Assembly (NCBI GenBank): GCA_010645155.1
Contig: CM021317.1
Coordinates: 8,960,678-9,024,677, forward strand
Source: Tigriopus japonicus
Taxonomy: Eukaryota > Arthropoda > Copepoda > Harpacticoida > Harpacticidae
Direction: 5' to 3'
DNA length: 64,000 nt
The position numbers were made by a program, and so were the translations under genes. The notes beneath the pieces are model-generated. The model ran no database searches. It saw only the letters and a list, made by a program, of their open reading frames with translations, and was not told the origin of the DNA. Positions 1-11,381 of this stretch are shown piece by piece. Within the stretch, counting starts at the first letter, position 1; every line of letters begins with the position of its first letter.

Positions 1-1533
1 AGAAGAGCATGTAACATCCATTTCGTCTAAATGCAGACAACTCGCAATGGCCAATGGTGAATCTGAATATTTGTTCACCGTCTTTATTCTAGAGCTTCCA
101 TCTTGTCGAAAAAATGGTGTTCACAAAAAAGGGGTTTTATTTCTTGATTTTTCGCCAAAAACAGAACACAAAACAGCGATTGCAATAAACACTTACCGAG
201 GCTTTTGATTGAATTCAAGGAACCTCTTGCTAGTATTTTAACCTTTGTGGCCATGAATATGTTTTGACAAGTAGGGCAAAAATATTAATCAAATATAAGT
301 ACATGTGCACCTTTTCAGCAAGACAAGAAAACACTTAAATTATTATATATTTTAAATCTTGGCATGCGCATAGTTTTAAATCATACACAGAGTTTTCTTT
401 TGTTCTTTAATTCATATTTCCGCTAATTTGTCTCTCAAAATATTAAGTGAAATGATGAAGCAAAAGAAAAGCAATGGAGACTTGAAGACTTCCTTTGTGT
501 TTTCCTCAGTCTTGAATCTTAGAAGAAAATGTCCGCTTGATGTGGATGCAAAAGTAGAACAAAAATTTCTTGTATTTACTAAAATTGCTGGAATATAAAA
601 CTAGAAGTTAACATGAAGCAAAAGAATAACAGGATTTGCTTCTTCTCTCTAGCGTTACACAGATTCTTGCATTTGAACATTGAATTGAACGATGCTCAAC
701 TACTAAGTGATATTTAGAAGTATCTGAAGATTTAATTAAACGAAAAATTAGACGTCGACTAAGGTAAATTGATGACCTTTACCCTATAACAGGTCATTGA
801 AGAAAGATATTTAATCGTGTTTTCATTATCTTATTAACAAGAAAACATGAAGATATTTTTTTTTCGTCGAAGCAATGATTCAATCACAAGCTCGGACTTT
901 TGGGACTAAAACAAAGCCATCACCGACCGATATTGAATTTAACGAGTGCTCAGTGTACTTCTCAAAAGTTGTAATGACACGTAGTCATGAGAACAGTTTA
1001 AGCTTCTAAAATATTAAAATTGTACAAGCAATATCCTTTACACAATTGTCACAGAGCCATATGCCCCTATATTTTTGAAGTTTCTAATTTTTGAGGTTGA
1101 AAACATCCTCCAACACAAGTTACGTGATACATGGTTGTTAAACTTTTGCAAGAAATTTATTCAGCTTTTGTTTGTCCGAACGCATGGCCAATTTTAACCA
1201 TGAGAAGCACCAGTTTTCCGTGCTTTAATTTAAAATAATGGCGCCAAAAGTTAAAAAAAAAACAAGAAATGGCAAAAAAGTTTTTGGGTCCAAAACATAT
1301 GTTCTTGATTTTTACGACGAATATTTTTTAATCTGTTCTTCCACTAGTAAAAACATTGGCGGCTCTTGTTAAAGTCGGATACGAATTTCGAAAAAAGGCA
1401 ATTTGGGTTTAAAAACGCAAAATTACACAGAATGTTGTATGCCCCCTGAATGTCTTCCGATCTGGGAAATGAGTCATAACGTCTTAGATATGGACAAAAT
1501 ATTGACGGGAAGAGCATAGATTATCTGAACTAA
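1..1533. other. AT-rich stretch without a recognised gene
   Basis: I see no open frame of useful length, no exon with good splice sites and no clear repeat structure here. It may be intergenic or part of a long intron of a gene outside the window. Confidence 0.5.
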
Positions 1534-1580
1534 ACTTAACCTAACCTAACTAAGCCTAAGCTAACCTAAACATACCTAAA
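1534..1580 (-). repeat. Degenerate TTAGG-type interstitial telomere-like repeat
   Basis: The plus strand reads as a run of CCTAA / CTTAA / CCTAA variants, which is TTAGG on the minus strand. TTAGG is the usual arthropod telomere unit. Only two adjacent units are perfect (around 1539-1550); the rest are one or two changes away. This could be a short interstitial telomeric tract or chance in AT-rich DNA. Confidence 0.4.
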
Positions 1581-1629
1581 AATAAAGAAAAACAACCCGC
1601 ACTTACTGAAAAATGTTTGCAACACAAAC

Positions 1630-1695
1630 CCTCATGGAGGCGCAAACCCCAGCTCAAAGAATGGAGAGCACAAGCGCTAGCACTGAGCCACCTTG
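1630..1695 (-). repeat. Possible tRNA-derived SINE head
   Basis: On the minus strand a good RNA polymerase III A-box-like sequence (TGGCTCAGTGCTAGCGC, 1674-1690) is followed by a weaker B-box-like sequence (GGTTTGCGCC, 1639-1648). The A-to-B start spacing of 42 bases is that of a tRNA. No cloverleaf can be closed, so this is at best a degraded tRNA-derived SINE. Confidence 0.35.
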
Positions 1696-2073
1696 ATTTG
1701 TTGTAAGAGAGAGGGGTATTTTAGGTTTATCTAGTCCTGCAGATGAGTCGTCTTCCAGATTGGAAGCTAGTTAGGGCCGATAAGTTTGATATTGACTTGC
1801 CCTCACCCGTTTCTATTCTTATCTTGTTAGTTAGAATTATGTGATTGGAAATATTGGTTTTTTTAACAGTAATTAACAAGTTCAGCCCCACTACGTAACC
1901 CAATACGAATTTAGTTAGGGAATAAAAAGATTGAAGATGACTTACCATGGTCCTTTCGTTGTTTTTCCGAGGGATGGTCAAATCTGGGTGGAAAATGCTT
2001 TGTGGCCTGTGAAGAATGTGCTATCGGTTTTGCTGCAATATTTCTTCTCTTTTAAGCCTGCATGTATGAGAAA

Positions 2074-2773
2074 TCATCTCCCAAGAGTGGCCTTATAATT
2101 ACCAAAAGCGCTGGCATTCCACACTGGAATCTGTTTGATATGAGAGTCTTCCACAACTGGTTCTTGAACTGGTGATTCCTCAACGGGTGCCAGGGTGACT
2201 GATAATTCGCTCTGTTTTTAAATCTAACCTTAACTAATCCTTATTTAACAACGAACCTTCACAAGCAGTCTCAGAGGCTTGACAATCATCGCAAGATCGA
2301 TCCAACAAAGGACAATCATTGGTCATGATGCAAGAGCTAGTCTGATTACTGTAGCTGAACCAGGTGCATTCATCTCGTTTGCGACAGATGGAACCGCATT
2401 CTTCACCACTACCCACCAATCGGATACCTTCCAAAGCTCCATAACATCGACCTTGGACGCCACATTGGATCTCTGGGCATTCTTGTTCCCCACTCACACA
2501 ATTGGACCCACATTTATCTTGGGTCAAACTCAAGCAACCAGAGAGGGAGGTGCATATCTGCGAATCAGTGTACCAAGTGAACCATTCACAACCAGTGATT
2601 GATTGGCATAGATTGAGGCAGGCTCTAGATGAGTTGGTGGGACGAGCGTCCAAGATCTGGGAGTCCAGACATTCGCCAGGAACAAAACATTGGATCCCTG
2701 GAGAACTGGACTGGCCAAGACTTCTTCCAATGAGGGGAAGCAGGGTAATAAGAATACCTAGAGGATCCGTCAT
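2074..2773 (-). CDS. Small secreted protein with two PAN/Apple-like cysteine-rich domains
   Basis: Two exons on the minus strand: 2773-2257 and 2198-2074, with a 58-base intron (2256-2199, GT...AG). The phase matches (split Val codon) and the total is 213 residues. I chose the ATG at 2773 because it is followed directly by a signal peptide (LGILITLLPLIGRSLG); an upstream in-frame ATG at 2839 would bury the signal. The mature protein has two similar cysteine-rich repeats of about 55-60 residues with spacing like C-x3-C...CEWFTW and C-x3-C...CTWFSY. Each has an aromatic W-F-[TS]-[WY] block typical of PAN/Apple folds, which bind proteins or carbohydrates outside the cell. The tail is acidic and proline-rich and ends ...YKATLGR. 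A MITE lies 63 bases upstream of the start, so promoter or 5' UTR sequence probably overlaps mobile DNA. Domain assignment is by pattern only; no enzymatic domain is present. Confidence 0.7.
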
Positions 2774-2836
2774 AACTGAGGATACTGAGGATGAAGTATT
2801 GGATTGGTGGGCTTTTATTTCAGTAGCGAGGATAAA

Positions 2837-3851
2837 CAAGAAGCACTGAATTTCCTGGAGTTGAAGGCTAAGGATGAGAATTTAAACATTGATTTCCAGG
2901 AAGATCAAGTCAAGTAAGTTCTTCTGCAATGAGACCTGGCTTACATCGAATCGACAGCAATTTTCAATTTTCAGCTCAATGGAATGTCAGAGTGAAAAGT
3001 TGTGATTTTCAATCTTATATACTGAAGAGAGCAAAGAATGAATTAGCTCACCCTTTTGAGGTAAAGAGCAACGACTAGAAGAGATCAAGCAGATACTAAT
3101 GGAGTTCAATCTCATTTTCAATCTGTTTTGCGCGCGCTTTTTCGTTATGACTGCCAATGAACCCTGAACAAAATTTCAGCTGATTCCACAAAATAAGCGC
3201 CTCTTGCGGTCAGATTGAGACATAGTTGCCAACTAATGAGTGTGTTTTAATACCACTCTTTGGCAAACCGTTCAAGATTTTCATGAAATCAACATTTCTC
3301 CGAAATGTACGATTTTGATAACAAAATGCCATTGCAAAGAAATGTAAGCATCTAAGGATAAACCTATTTCTCTAAAGTTTTGCCAAAAGTGGCATTAAAA
3401 ACCACTCTCTAGCTGGGAACTATGTCTCAATACGACCGCAAGAGGCGCTTATTTTGTGGAATCAGCTGAAATTTTGATCAAGGTTAAATACAGCCCAATT
3501 GTGTTTTCTGTGAAAAATGCGTTTGTTCATACAGAATATCCAAAAAGTGACCCTGTTTTTGAAGACTTTAGGCCAGGGGTACCATCAAGATCAAGCGAAG
3601 TTCTAAAAGATTGAAATTAATTTGAATGCCATCACAACAAGCAGAAAATATATTCTCAGTGGGGCTTGCTCTGAGAATCAAGAGAGCACGACTTTTCACT
3701 CCTACCTTAGATTGGGCTGAAAATTTAAATTCCTAGTTCACCCAATGTAAGCCAGGTCTCATTGGATGGAAGAACAAAATCAATTTGACCGTGTAGGAAA
3801 TCCTAATACTCATCACTAGCCTCTCATTTCAGGAAATTTAGTGCTCCCTTG
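2837..3851. mobile_element. MITE, 7-bp-TSD family copy 1 (with a nested MITE)
   Basis: Inverted termini begin CAAGAAGCACTGAATTTCCT at 2837 and, reversed, CAAGGGAGCACTAAATTTCC at 3851. The same termini bound two ~430-bp copies at 14922-15349 and 24377-24809. This copy is longer because another inverted-repeat element is inserted inside it. I do not see a clean target duplication: the flanks are GGATAAA and TTATTCC. It lies just upstream of the PAN-like gene. No coding capacity. Confidence 0.75.
3169..3476. mobile_element. Nested 308-bp MITE with ~60-bp inverted termini
   Basis: Left arm from 3169 (CAAAATTTCAGCTGATTCCA) and right arm ending 3476 are near-perfect reverse complements over about 60 bases. 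They include the block AAGCGCCTCTTGCGGTC. The interior is about 190 bases of AT-rich DNA. It sits inside the larger MITE, so it inserted later. No target duplication was recognised. Confidence 0.75.
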
Positions 3852-5090
3852 TTATTCCTAAATAAGGAAAAGCGCAGGGAAAGGTGACTTTTAGACCCAA
3901 GCAGCTTTCAAGGTGATCTAACATCTCATTTTCTGTAATAGTTTAACATTTCATTTTCTACAAAATAAGTGTTTGAAGAAGTTCATGACAATATTTAAAT
4001 GGGATATCTGGTGGTTATGAAAATGTCGAAAGACGATGAACCATTGGGAAAAAAAAATCAAGATTTGTCGCTTTATCGGGAGCACCAAGATTAGAAGAAG
4101 GACAAAAAGGTTTGTTCAACTAGAATCGTCTTAATTGAATTTATATATAACCACTTTCACCTTTTAAAATGTTCTTACAACACTTGTTTTAGTGGCTTAT
4201 TACTTGCCTTGTTTTGTTACCATATGAACTTTTGAAAAAAGAGAATGTTGACAGTTGTTCTCTTTACTCTCAAGGGAAAATGGATTTGGTTACTGTTGTG
4301 TTAGATGTCAACTTGCCTCATTACCAGAATTATTTTGTCAGATAAAATATTCATTTTGAAGCTTACTTTCATTTTTACGGCTACGCCCACGCCTAAATGT
4401 TGCCTCCAGCCTTTTTTTCGTTCACGTCGGAATAATTTGTAACTCCACAATTTACAGATTAAAAAGAAAATTGGGTTCATTTTTCTTGTTTTGAAACAGA
4501 TTTGTCTTATTTTAAATCAATTTTCAATAAACCAATAGAACTGAAGTTCTTCAAGTCACCAATAAGCTTCTTTGCCGGTTCAATTAACTGGGCATGAACT
4601 CGACATAAATGCATATTATTGCAAAATTATTAATATTGATATAAAAAATTTGCAATTCTAAAACTCATGCATTACACCTAAAAGATACAAAAATTAGGGA
4701 TGGGCCAAACGTGCTTTCAGCCGAAATTCTGGTTTTGGTTATGCTTACCGAAACCGAAAGTAGACATGCACTAAGAAGGATAGAGTTTGAAAACAGAATT
4801 GAAGATGAATTTATCCGACTCATTAAATTTGCGATTACCCAAAACATCGAACGCATGAGCAATTTGAATTTTTAAGTGAATTTCGTAACCAAAAAAAAAC
4901 TTTAAACTTTGAAAAAAAATCCGACTAAGTGAAAAATCACTCAAAACCGGTATCTAATTTTTAAACAATACATTTCATTATATAATTGGTGCATTTAATT
5001 TAACTATGCCGAGTTGTCTCTTGTCAAATCCAAGTGCAGTTCAAGCAAGCAATGAAGCTTGTTTACGCTTCTTCTCAGGCTTGAGGGCTA
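3852..5090. other. Intergenic AT-rich DNA
   Basis: No exon with supported splice sites, RNA gene or clear repeat was seen. Scattered short open frames have low-complexity composition and no recognisable motif. Confidence 0.4.
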
Positions 5091-5093
5091 AAT

Positions 5094-6238
5094 CGTGTGT
5101 TCCGAATGGCTTTTTAGGTTTGTCTCAAAATACCCAAAGACAACTTAGCATTTTTTGGACTCAAAATTTAATGGGGAACAACTTTACTTTTATTGTCTTA
5201 TATTAGTTTAGGTCCAGGAAAAAAGTTATATACCTAAAAACGTATTATTTATAAGATTTTTTGAAAAACTATTTAACCCATATTTAGAGACTATTTAGTT
5301 AGTTAGCTTATGAATTCAAATTGAATGACAATTCATTCATCAGCAGCTGAGTTATTTGACTTCGAATGGTCCATGACCCCAAAAAGCCGAAAAACGCTAC
5401 AGTTATATGAAAAAACGAATACCCAAAGATTTCAAATAGCTTTTCAATATCGCAAAACAGAATGAATTTTTTTGGGTTTTGGAACTTATGTCAAAATAGC
5501 TCAAAATAAGAAAAAATATCACTTAAAATGCACTTAAACAAGATTTTTGGAAGTCATGTTTCATAACTATTTAGAGTACGCTATGGTGTGTGTTGTGCCA
5601 AAATTGCAAATATATATGTCTAACAAATTCATATCCAAAATTACGATTTCTAGAAGGACCATGTTCAAAATGGACTAAAATTGAAACTTGAAATATCAAC
5701 CAAATATTTCAAAATTTTGAAGAAACACCCAACTTTGAGTGTCTTTGTTATTTCGAAAGATTTTTTTATCGCAAAATGTTCTTAAAGTGAATTTTAAGAG
5801 AAATTTAATACTATTTTAAGCTTTTTTGACAAAAACTTTAAAACTTGAAAAAAATCGTTTTCTTTCGTGACACTGCAAAACCATCTGAAATCTTTGGAAA
5901 TTGATATTTTTTTGTAACTGTATCGTTTTTCGGGTTTCGTGGTCAAAAAATGGACCATTCAAACCCAAATAACTCAGCTGTTGATGAATCCAATTTTATT
6001 CAATTTGAAGTCAATGGGTAACTAATTGGTCTCTAAATATGGGTTGAATAGTTTTTCAAAAAATCTTATAATTAATGTAATGGGTTTTTAGGTATAGTAC
6101 TTTTTTCCTGGACCTAAGCTTATATAAGACAATAAAAGTGAAGTTGTTCCCCATTGAATTTTAAGTCCAAAAAATGCTAAAATGTCCTTGGGTATTTTGA
6201 TACAAACCTTAAAAAACAGCCATTCAAAACACCGTGCA
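5094..6238. mobile_element. Foldback-type element with ~350-bp inverted arms
   Basis: The segment 5094-5450 (starting near GTGTTCCGAATGGC) reappears reversed and complemented at about 5885-6238, with matching order over roughly 350 bases. Shared blocks include AATACCCAAAGACAACTTAG, AGGTCCAGGAAAAAAG and AACTCAGCTG. Open frames found in either arm are mirror images of each other and not genes. A central spacer of about 430 bases is AT-rich. It is a non-coding foldback or long-TIR DNA element. Confidence 0.7.
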
Positions 6239-6611
6239 TGCTTGTACCACCGATGACAATACCAGAACGCACTAAAGGGTTTAGACAATAAAAAAAGGGG
6301 AATAAAAGTAAACTAAATGAATGACCAAAGCGAAAAGGAGGTGAACATTTCCAAACGGCGTTAAGCTATTATGGTCACACAGTTAAGGCAAAATGCCATA
6401 TTTTGGCTTTTATCAACTTCAAAGACTCTCGACATAACAGCAACTAGTTGCCGACCAACGTGATTCTTATATTCAACTTTGACGATACTTTTCTTTGTAA
6501 TCCAGAGTACAAATTAATTTTAAAGTTATTGTTTTTGGGATTAATATTTACTTTTATTTTGTACTATTCTCAGACTTTTCAGTTACATTTTTTTATTTCA
6601 ATTAATTTTCA

Positions 6612-7795
6612 ATTCAATGTCACATGCTCAAAGGTTTCTGAAGTGAGCGTTTTAAATGGCAGGAATTACTAGTGATGTCATCATTTTTGGCGGGAAAAAA
6701 GTTCGGAAGCCGTGTGCTTCTGTTGAGCGTGAAAGGTAGCTAAAACGAAGATTTAGGCTTGGTAATTGCAACAATTTCTTTAATATCTGTATAACTTGAA
6801 GTTGGTGGGAATAGCAAATCTTGACATTTTTTGGCAAAAAATATGTTTTGTTGCTTTTATCTAAAAATTTTGCTACATAAGTTGAGAGGTTCTTCCAAAT
6901 TTTTGAATTAGGAACGCCCAACATTGAATAAAAAGATGGCCAGAGAAGATCGGTTCCTGGGGCAACTAAACCTAAAAATAAATAATTTGTTTCATTGAAG
7001 GCTTCCAATTTTTCCATTTGTTTTTAAATTACTTTGCAATACTTCTCAACATACATTAACCATGACTTTGCTCTTAAATGCAACATTTTTCGAAAATCTG
7101 ACCCTTGAAAACTGAGACATGTTTTTGGCAAGTCTAGACTGCTAACGGCAGCACGTCTGTAATACAACACGGTAATCGCTTCCATTTTATAGCTAACGGT
7201 AAAACAATGCTGTTGGCTGAACTGAGTTGCTTGGCCCATTTTTGCAAATTGAAGTCATTTCAATTTTAGCTCTAATTCGTAGAGTCTAGAATCTAGAGAC
7301 GATGAATCTTTGAAATTTAGATACCTTGGTTGGAATTGGAACAAAAATGGGCAAAATTCATTTTCATGGTAATTGAAAAAAAAGCACATTGACTAGCCTT
7401 ACGCTATTGCAAAAATAGGACGCAACAGTGAGTCAAAACATAATTTCGAAATACGTAGTTGTTCAGTTAATTCCATAGAATTATATGCATACTAAAAATG
7501 TGTCCCATACAGAGAAATGAAGTAGTTTTTACTGCCTCTTTCTAGGAATGTATGATTTTATATATCTCATTTTCTACCCAAAAACTAAACATTTTATCAA
7601 TCAAATGTAAGCAGAAGTATTACAATGTAAAACAGCAATCATTTCCAGTGACCTAGAGTCATTGAAAACACGCTAAAATGGAAATGACTTCAATTTTCCA
7701 AAATGAGCCGAGCAACTCAGCACTGCCATCCGCCCTGTTTTACCGCTAGCAGTATGATTTAAAACGCTCACTTGATGCATGTCCAGTTAATTTCA
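6612..7795. mobile_element. Long-TIR MITE family B, copy 1, split by an insertion
   Basis: Family B termini contain AAGTGAGCGTTTTAAAT followed by a GGCAAAACAGGG-like block and a TGAGCTGCTCAGCCCATTTT-like block. Here the outermost left piece is at 6612-6655 and the rest of the left terminus resumes at 7190-7260. The right terminus is at 7680-7795. The gap is filled by family A (6663-7190), so A inserted into the left terminus of B. Copies without this insertion are at 28344-29021 and 49561-50225. Non-coding. Confidence 0.65.
6663..7190 (-). repeat. Dispersed repeat family A, copy 1
   Basis: Matches 10842-11369 (opposite orientation, same 528-base length) and a more diverged copy at about 55960-56400. 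One end is AATTACTAGTGATGTCATCA followed by TTTTTGGCGGGAAAAAA. The frames read through it (for example a run with GLVAPGTDLLWPS) are shared by copies but broken differently. I regard it as an unclassified, probably non-autonomous repeat with no live gene. Confidence 0.65.
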
Positions 7796-8070
7796 ATTAA
7801 ATTTTCATTAGTCTCAAAAGTAATCAATACGAACACATATACCATATTTTCAAATTCAAATGATTACAATGACATTGAATTTAATTGAAATTACAATTAC
7901 CTCACAGGTCTGACTCTTCTGTAAAATAATACTTAATTTCTCTTTCTTTTGGTCACCCTCTTTACCTCCAAAAAAACAACAAAACACGGTTTGAACGTCG
8001 TTAGCGATCAAGGCAGATTTCACCATTTGTCTCTGATTTGCCGGCGATTTAAGTTGGACCTTTGGTCATC

Positions 8071-10254
8071 ATGATGCTCAAAAGGATCGCTTGGTTGGGA
8101 TTGGTCTTTGTGGTTGGCCTTGTGTCCTTGATTCAAGGCCAAGAGAATTCGGTGGTTCATTTCCTGCAAGATAAAGGCGATGTGCATCTCGTTCCCGAAT
8201 CGCAATACGAGGGATTCGAGATTTTCTGCCATAAAGGTGATTTTTTAGTTGACTCAAGTCCTTTTCAATAATAAAGGGAGCTTTCACTACTTTGATAGTG
8301 GATTGAAATTCAATTTTGGGACGCAATTTAAAGGGTATTTTAATGAACAAGTCTTTTAAGCTCTTTTTTACATAGATCATGATTGGGGAAATATCCCCAA
8401 TGTTATGTAATAACACATAACACATAATGCAATGTGTCCCCATGGTTATTGATTTAAGTAAAGTTTTTGGAAAACTCATTCACAGGTTCTAATGCTTGAT
8501 CTACTTAGGAGTCATATCAATTCACATCATTGATAAATCTATTGAGCTATTCCAGAATTTATCACTCATAAATTATAAGATCTTATTATTTTTTATTTCA
8601 GGTACTGCTCCTTCTTTGGCGCAATTTTGGAGCTCTACCGTTCTAAGATTGCACATCAACACTGACGAGTACACCTTGTTCACGGCAGACAATGCCAGTA
8701 GTGTTCGTGAGCTCTACAGTGGACATTCTTGGCCATATGCCGCCCTCAACACCTTACCATGGAAGACCAAAGACTTGAAGGTTAATCCCTTTCAACAATC
8801 TTGTGTTGGTGTTCTGACCAGGGCAAACTATCAGATGATCCTTCAACTTTACAGAATCAATTATTGGCAAGTAAGTTCTGCTTTTCCACATGCTAATACA
8901 GGAGGTTGCGTGACTTGTTGACAAGTAACAGCCAAGTTTCCATAGATGGGAAATGTAGGGTTGGATTACTTACGGTTAGATTCGGTTTTATTACATGATA
9001 TAGCCTATGCTGGGTATAAAAATACAGCTTTGATTAGATTTTACTGGGGATAAAAAATATCCTTAATTTTGCAAAGTCTCACTCAAGCAACCTGGAATGG
9101 CTTACTTGTTTGAAAATATTTGAGCTTAATTTGTCTGTACTGGATATGCAATTAATTTCATTCTTCTATTTTAGGTGGTGATGACCATGGCAGGCATTGC
9201 TCTGTTTATTTATGCCCCCAAGCTTTGCCGTAATGTGTTTTTCCATTACACAACCGGGATTGGGGCTGGTATTTTGCTTTCATTGCTGGTCATTACTTTC
9301 TTCATCCAAAGAAAAGTGAGTGTTTGTTTTGTAAATTTGGTAATTTAGATTTTCAAACATGTTATGTCTTTCCAGATTAGAACAAGTTGGATGGGTTGGA
9401 TCTTGGGAATTTATTCATTGTCCATTTACTTCTTGACCACTTTATGGTATAACTTCAAGACTTACCTCATGGAGCAACATCTCTTTGTACTGGGATATTT
9501 TGTTATCACTGGACTGGCTAGTTTTGCAGTCTGTTATCGAATGGTAAGTTAAAATTTGAGGTAATTTTCAAGCTCAAAAGGTTAATGACAAGAAATATGG
9601 ATTTAAGGGCCCAGTTGAAAATCCTAGGACCTTGAATCTAATTCAGTGGTGCCTTCAAGGATTTGCTTTGGTCTTGATCTACCTATCCAGTTACTACCAA
9701 GCAGCCAGTCTTAGTTTAGCTCTGGTTTTCTTAACTTGGGCCTCTATCCCAGACATTGTCAAAGCAAAAACACGGGTAAGAGAAAAAAAATTATGCTTGC
9801 TCTCATTTAGACATTTTAAAATTGTCATACCCCATCAATACTTTAAGTCATGGTATCGGAAAAAGTTCTTCCCTCCCAAAGTCAGACTTCTCAAAGAGTC
9901 CGAATACATGGACCAAGCAAGAGTGGAGACCAAAAAAGCCCTGGATAACTTAAGAGAGTAAGTTGAGTCATACTTTCGAAACAATTACTCAAAATAATCA
10001 CACAACCTATTTCCTATTTGTGTAGATTTTGTCGTTCTCCTGAATGTGATGCCTGGAAATTGACCCGACGCCTGAAATCTCCGAATCGTTTTGCCGAATT
10101 TGTGGAGGGTTCGCCTCACTTGACTGAAGAAGAGGTCATGGATTACTCTCATGCGGAATTTGATGACCTCAATGTTTCTTCTCTCACGGATGATGAGGAA
10201 GATCTGGCTCCAATCAATTTGGCCAGTGCATTGGAAACTGATGATGAGGGCTAA
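8071..10254 (+). CDS. NEMP: Nuclear envelope integral membrane protein (NEMP/TMEM194 family)
   Basis: Seven exons: 8071-8236, 8602-8870, 9175-9315, 9376-9543, 9608-9775, 9848-9957 and 10026-10254; all phases agree, giving 416 residues. Two adjacent ATGs (8071, 8074) precede a signal peptide (LGLVFVVGLVSLIQG). A lumenal domain of about 130 residues follows. Then come several membrane segments carrying the family pattern AGIALFIYAPKLCRN and GPVENPRTLNLIQW. The C-terminal nucleoplasmic region has the signature ETKKALDNLREFCRSPEC...FAEFVEGSPHLTEEE and an acidic tail. NEMP proteins lie in the inner nuclear membrane, bind emerin/RanGTP in studied animals and stiffen the envelope in the germ line. 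Human NEMP1 is of similar length. Intron 5 (9776-9847, 72 bases) is in phase and stop-free. I remove it because it has a GTAAGA donor and the spliced protein aligns better with the family. A polyadenylation signal is at 10379. Confidence 0.93.
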
Positions 10255-10378
10255 GAATAGTCTTTTATTTGTGCCAAAGAGTGTCATAGACTTCAACAAA
10301 AATCTTAATCCTGATGAACTTCTATCAAACGCGATCTCGTTAAACGTGGGACTCATTTGACGTCCCTACACATGTTAA

Positions 10379-10384
10379 AATAAA
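10379..10384 (+). terminator. Polyadenylation signal AATAAA of the NEMP gene
   Basis: AATAAA lies 125 bases after the NEMP stop codon. Confidence 0.7.
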
Positions 10385-10841
10385 GCAACTGAACTTGGGC
10401 ATATTTTTTAGGGAACTTGTGTGATAACCCGATGCTCAATAACCCTCCTTGAACGTGTTAACTGCCATAAACTGAAATACATTTTCACTTTTAGCTCATT
10501 TTTCTACTTTTTAAATGGTCATGTAAAAAAAAGGGTTTTTTTACCCATTGTTATTTTTCGCCCCTAATACCTATTCAGAGGGTTTGAAAAATCATCAAGC
10601 TCAGTTTTCGTAAATTTCTTCCAATTTCTTTCCTTCGAATTGCTCTTATAAACAAAAAACTAAATAAAAGCATGATGATAAGCATTTCTTCTTAAGGTAT
10701 TTCATAACATGGATATGCACAAGTAATTCAGAAATTCTCTTGATTCGTTGGGTCTCTTAAAATATTTTTTTAATTGGTTATAGAAAATGATACATCATGT
10801 TATTACATCAAAGGAACTCCCAAAACTGAAAGCATATTTCC
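10385..10841. other. Intergenic DNA without recognised content
   Basis: No supported gene or repeat. The sequence is AT-rich with homopolymer runs. Confidence 0.4.
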
Positions 10842-11369
10842 ATTTCGATTACCGTATCATTCTATGGACCTGCTGCCGTCTCTAATTGCTGCTAGCAGAG
10901 TAGGCTTGCCAAAAAAATTCTGTTTTCAAGGGTCAGATTTTCGAAAAATGTTGCATTTATGGGCAATGGCATGGTTAATGTATGTTGAGAAGTATTGTAA
11001 AGTAATTTGCAAACAAATGGAGAGATTAGAAGCCTTCAATTAAACAAATTATTTGTTTTTAGGTTTAGTTGCCCCAGGAACCGATCTCCTCTGGCCATCT
11101 TGTTATTCAAAGTCGGGCATTCCTAATTTCAAAATTTGGAAGAACCCTCTCAACTTATGTAGCGAAATTTTAGATAAAAGCAACAAAGCATACTTTTTTG
11201 CAAATACAATGACAAGATTTGCTATTTCAACTTCAATTTGTGCAGATAAGAGAGGCAATGTTGCAATCACCAGGCCTAAATCTTCGTTTTAGTTACTTCG
11301 CACGCTCATCAGAAACACAGGTCTTCCGAGCTTTTTTTCCCGCCAAAAATGATGACATCACTAGTAATT
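10842..11369 (+). repeat. Dispersed repeat family A, copy 2
   Basis: Opposite orientation to the copy at 6663-7190 and the same length. It shares TTTTCAAGGGTCAGATTTTC, GTTGCCCCAGGAACCGATCT and the terminal block ending TGATGACATCACTAGTAATT at 11369. It carries different frame breaks from copy 1. Confidence 0.65.
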
Positions 11370-11381
11370 GTTGTAATTATT

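Noticed and set aside
5006..5206. Frame matching one at 6088-6288 on the other strand
   Set aside because: They are the two arms of a foldback element and not a gene pair.
6652..7017. 121-codon frame resembling one at 11053-11292
   Set aside because: The similarity comes from dispersed repeat family A; the frames are broken differently in each copy, so no conserved protein.
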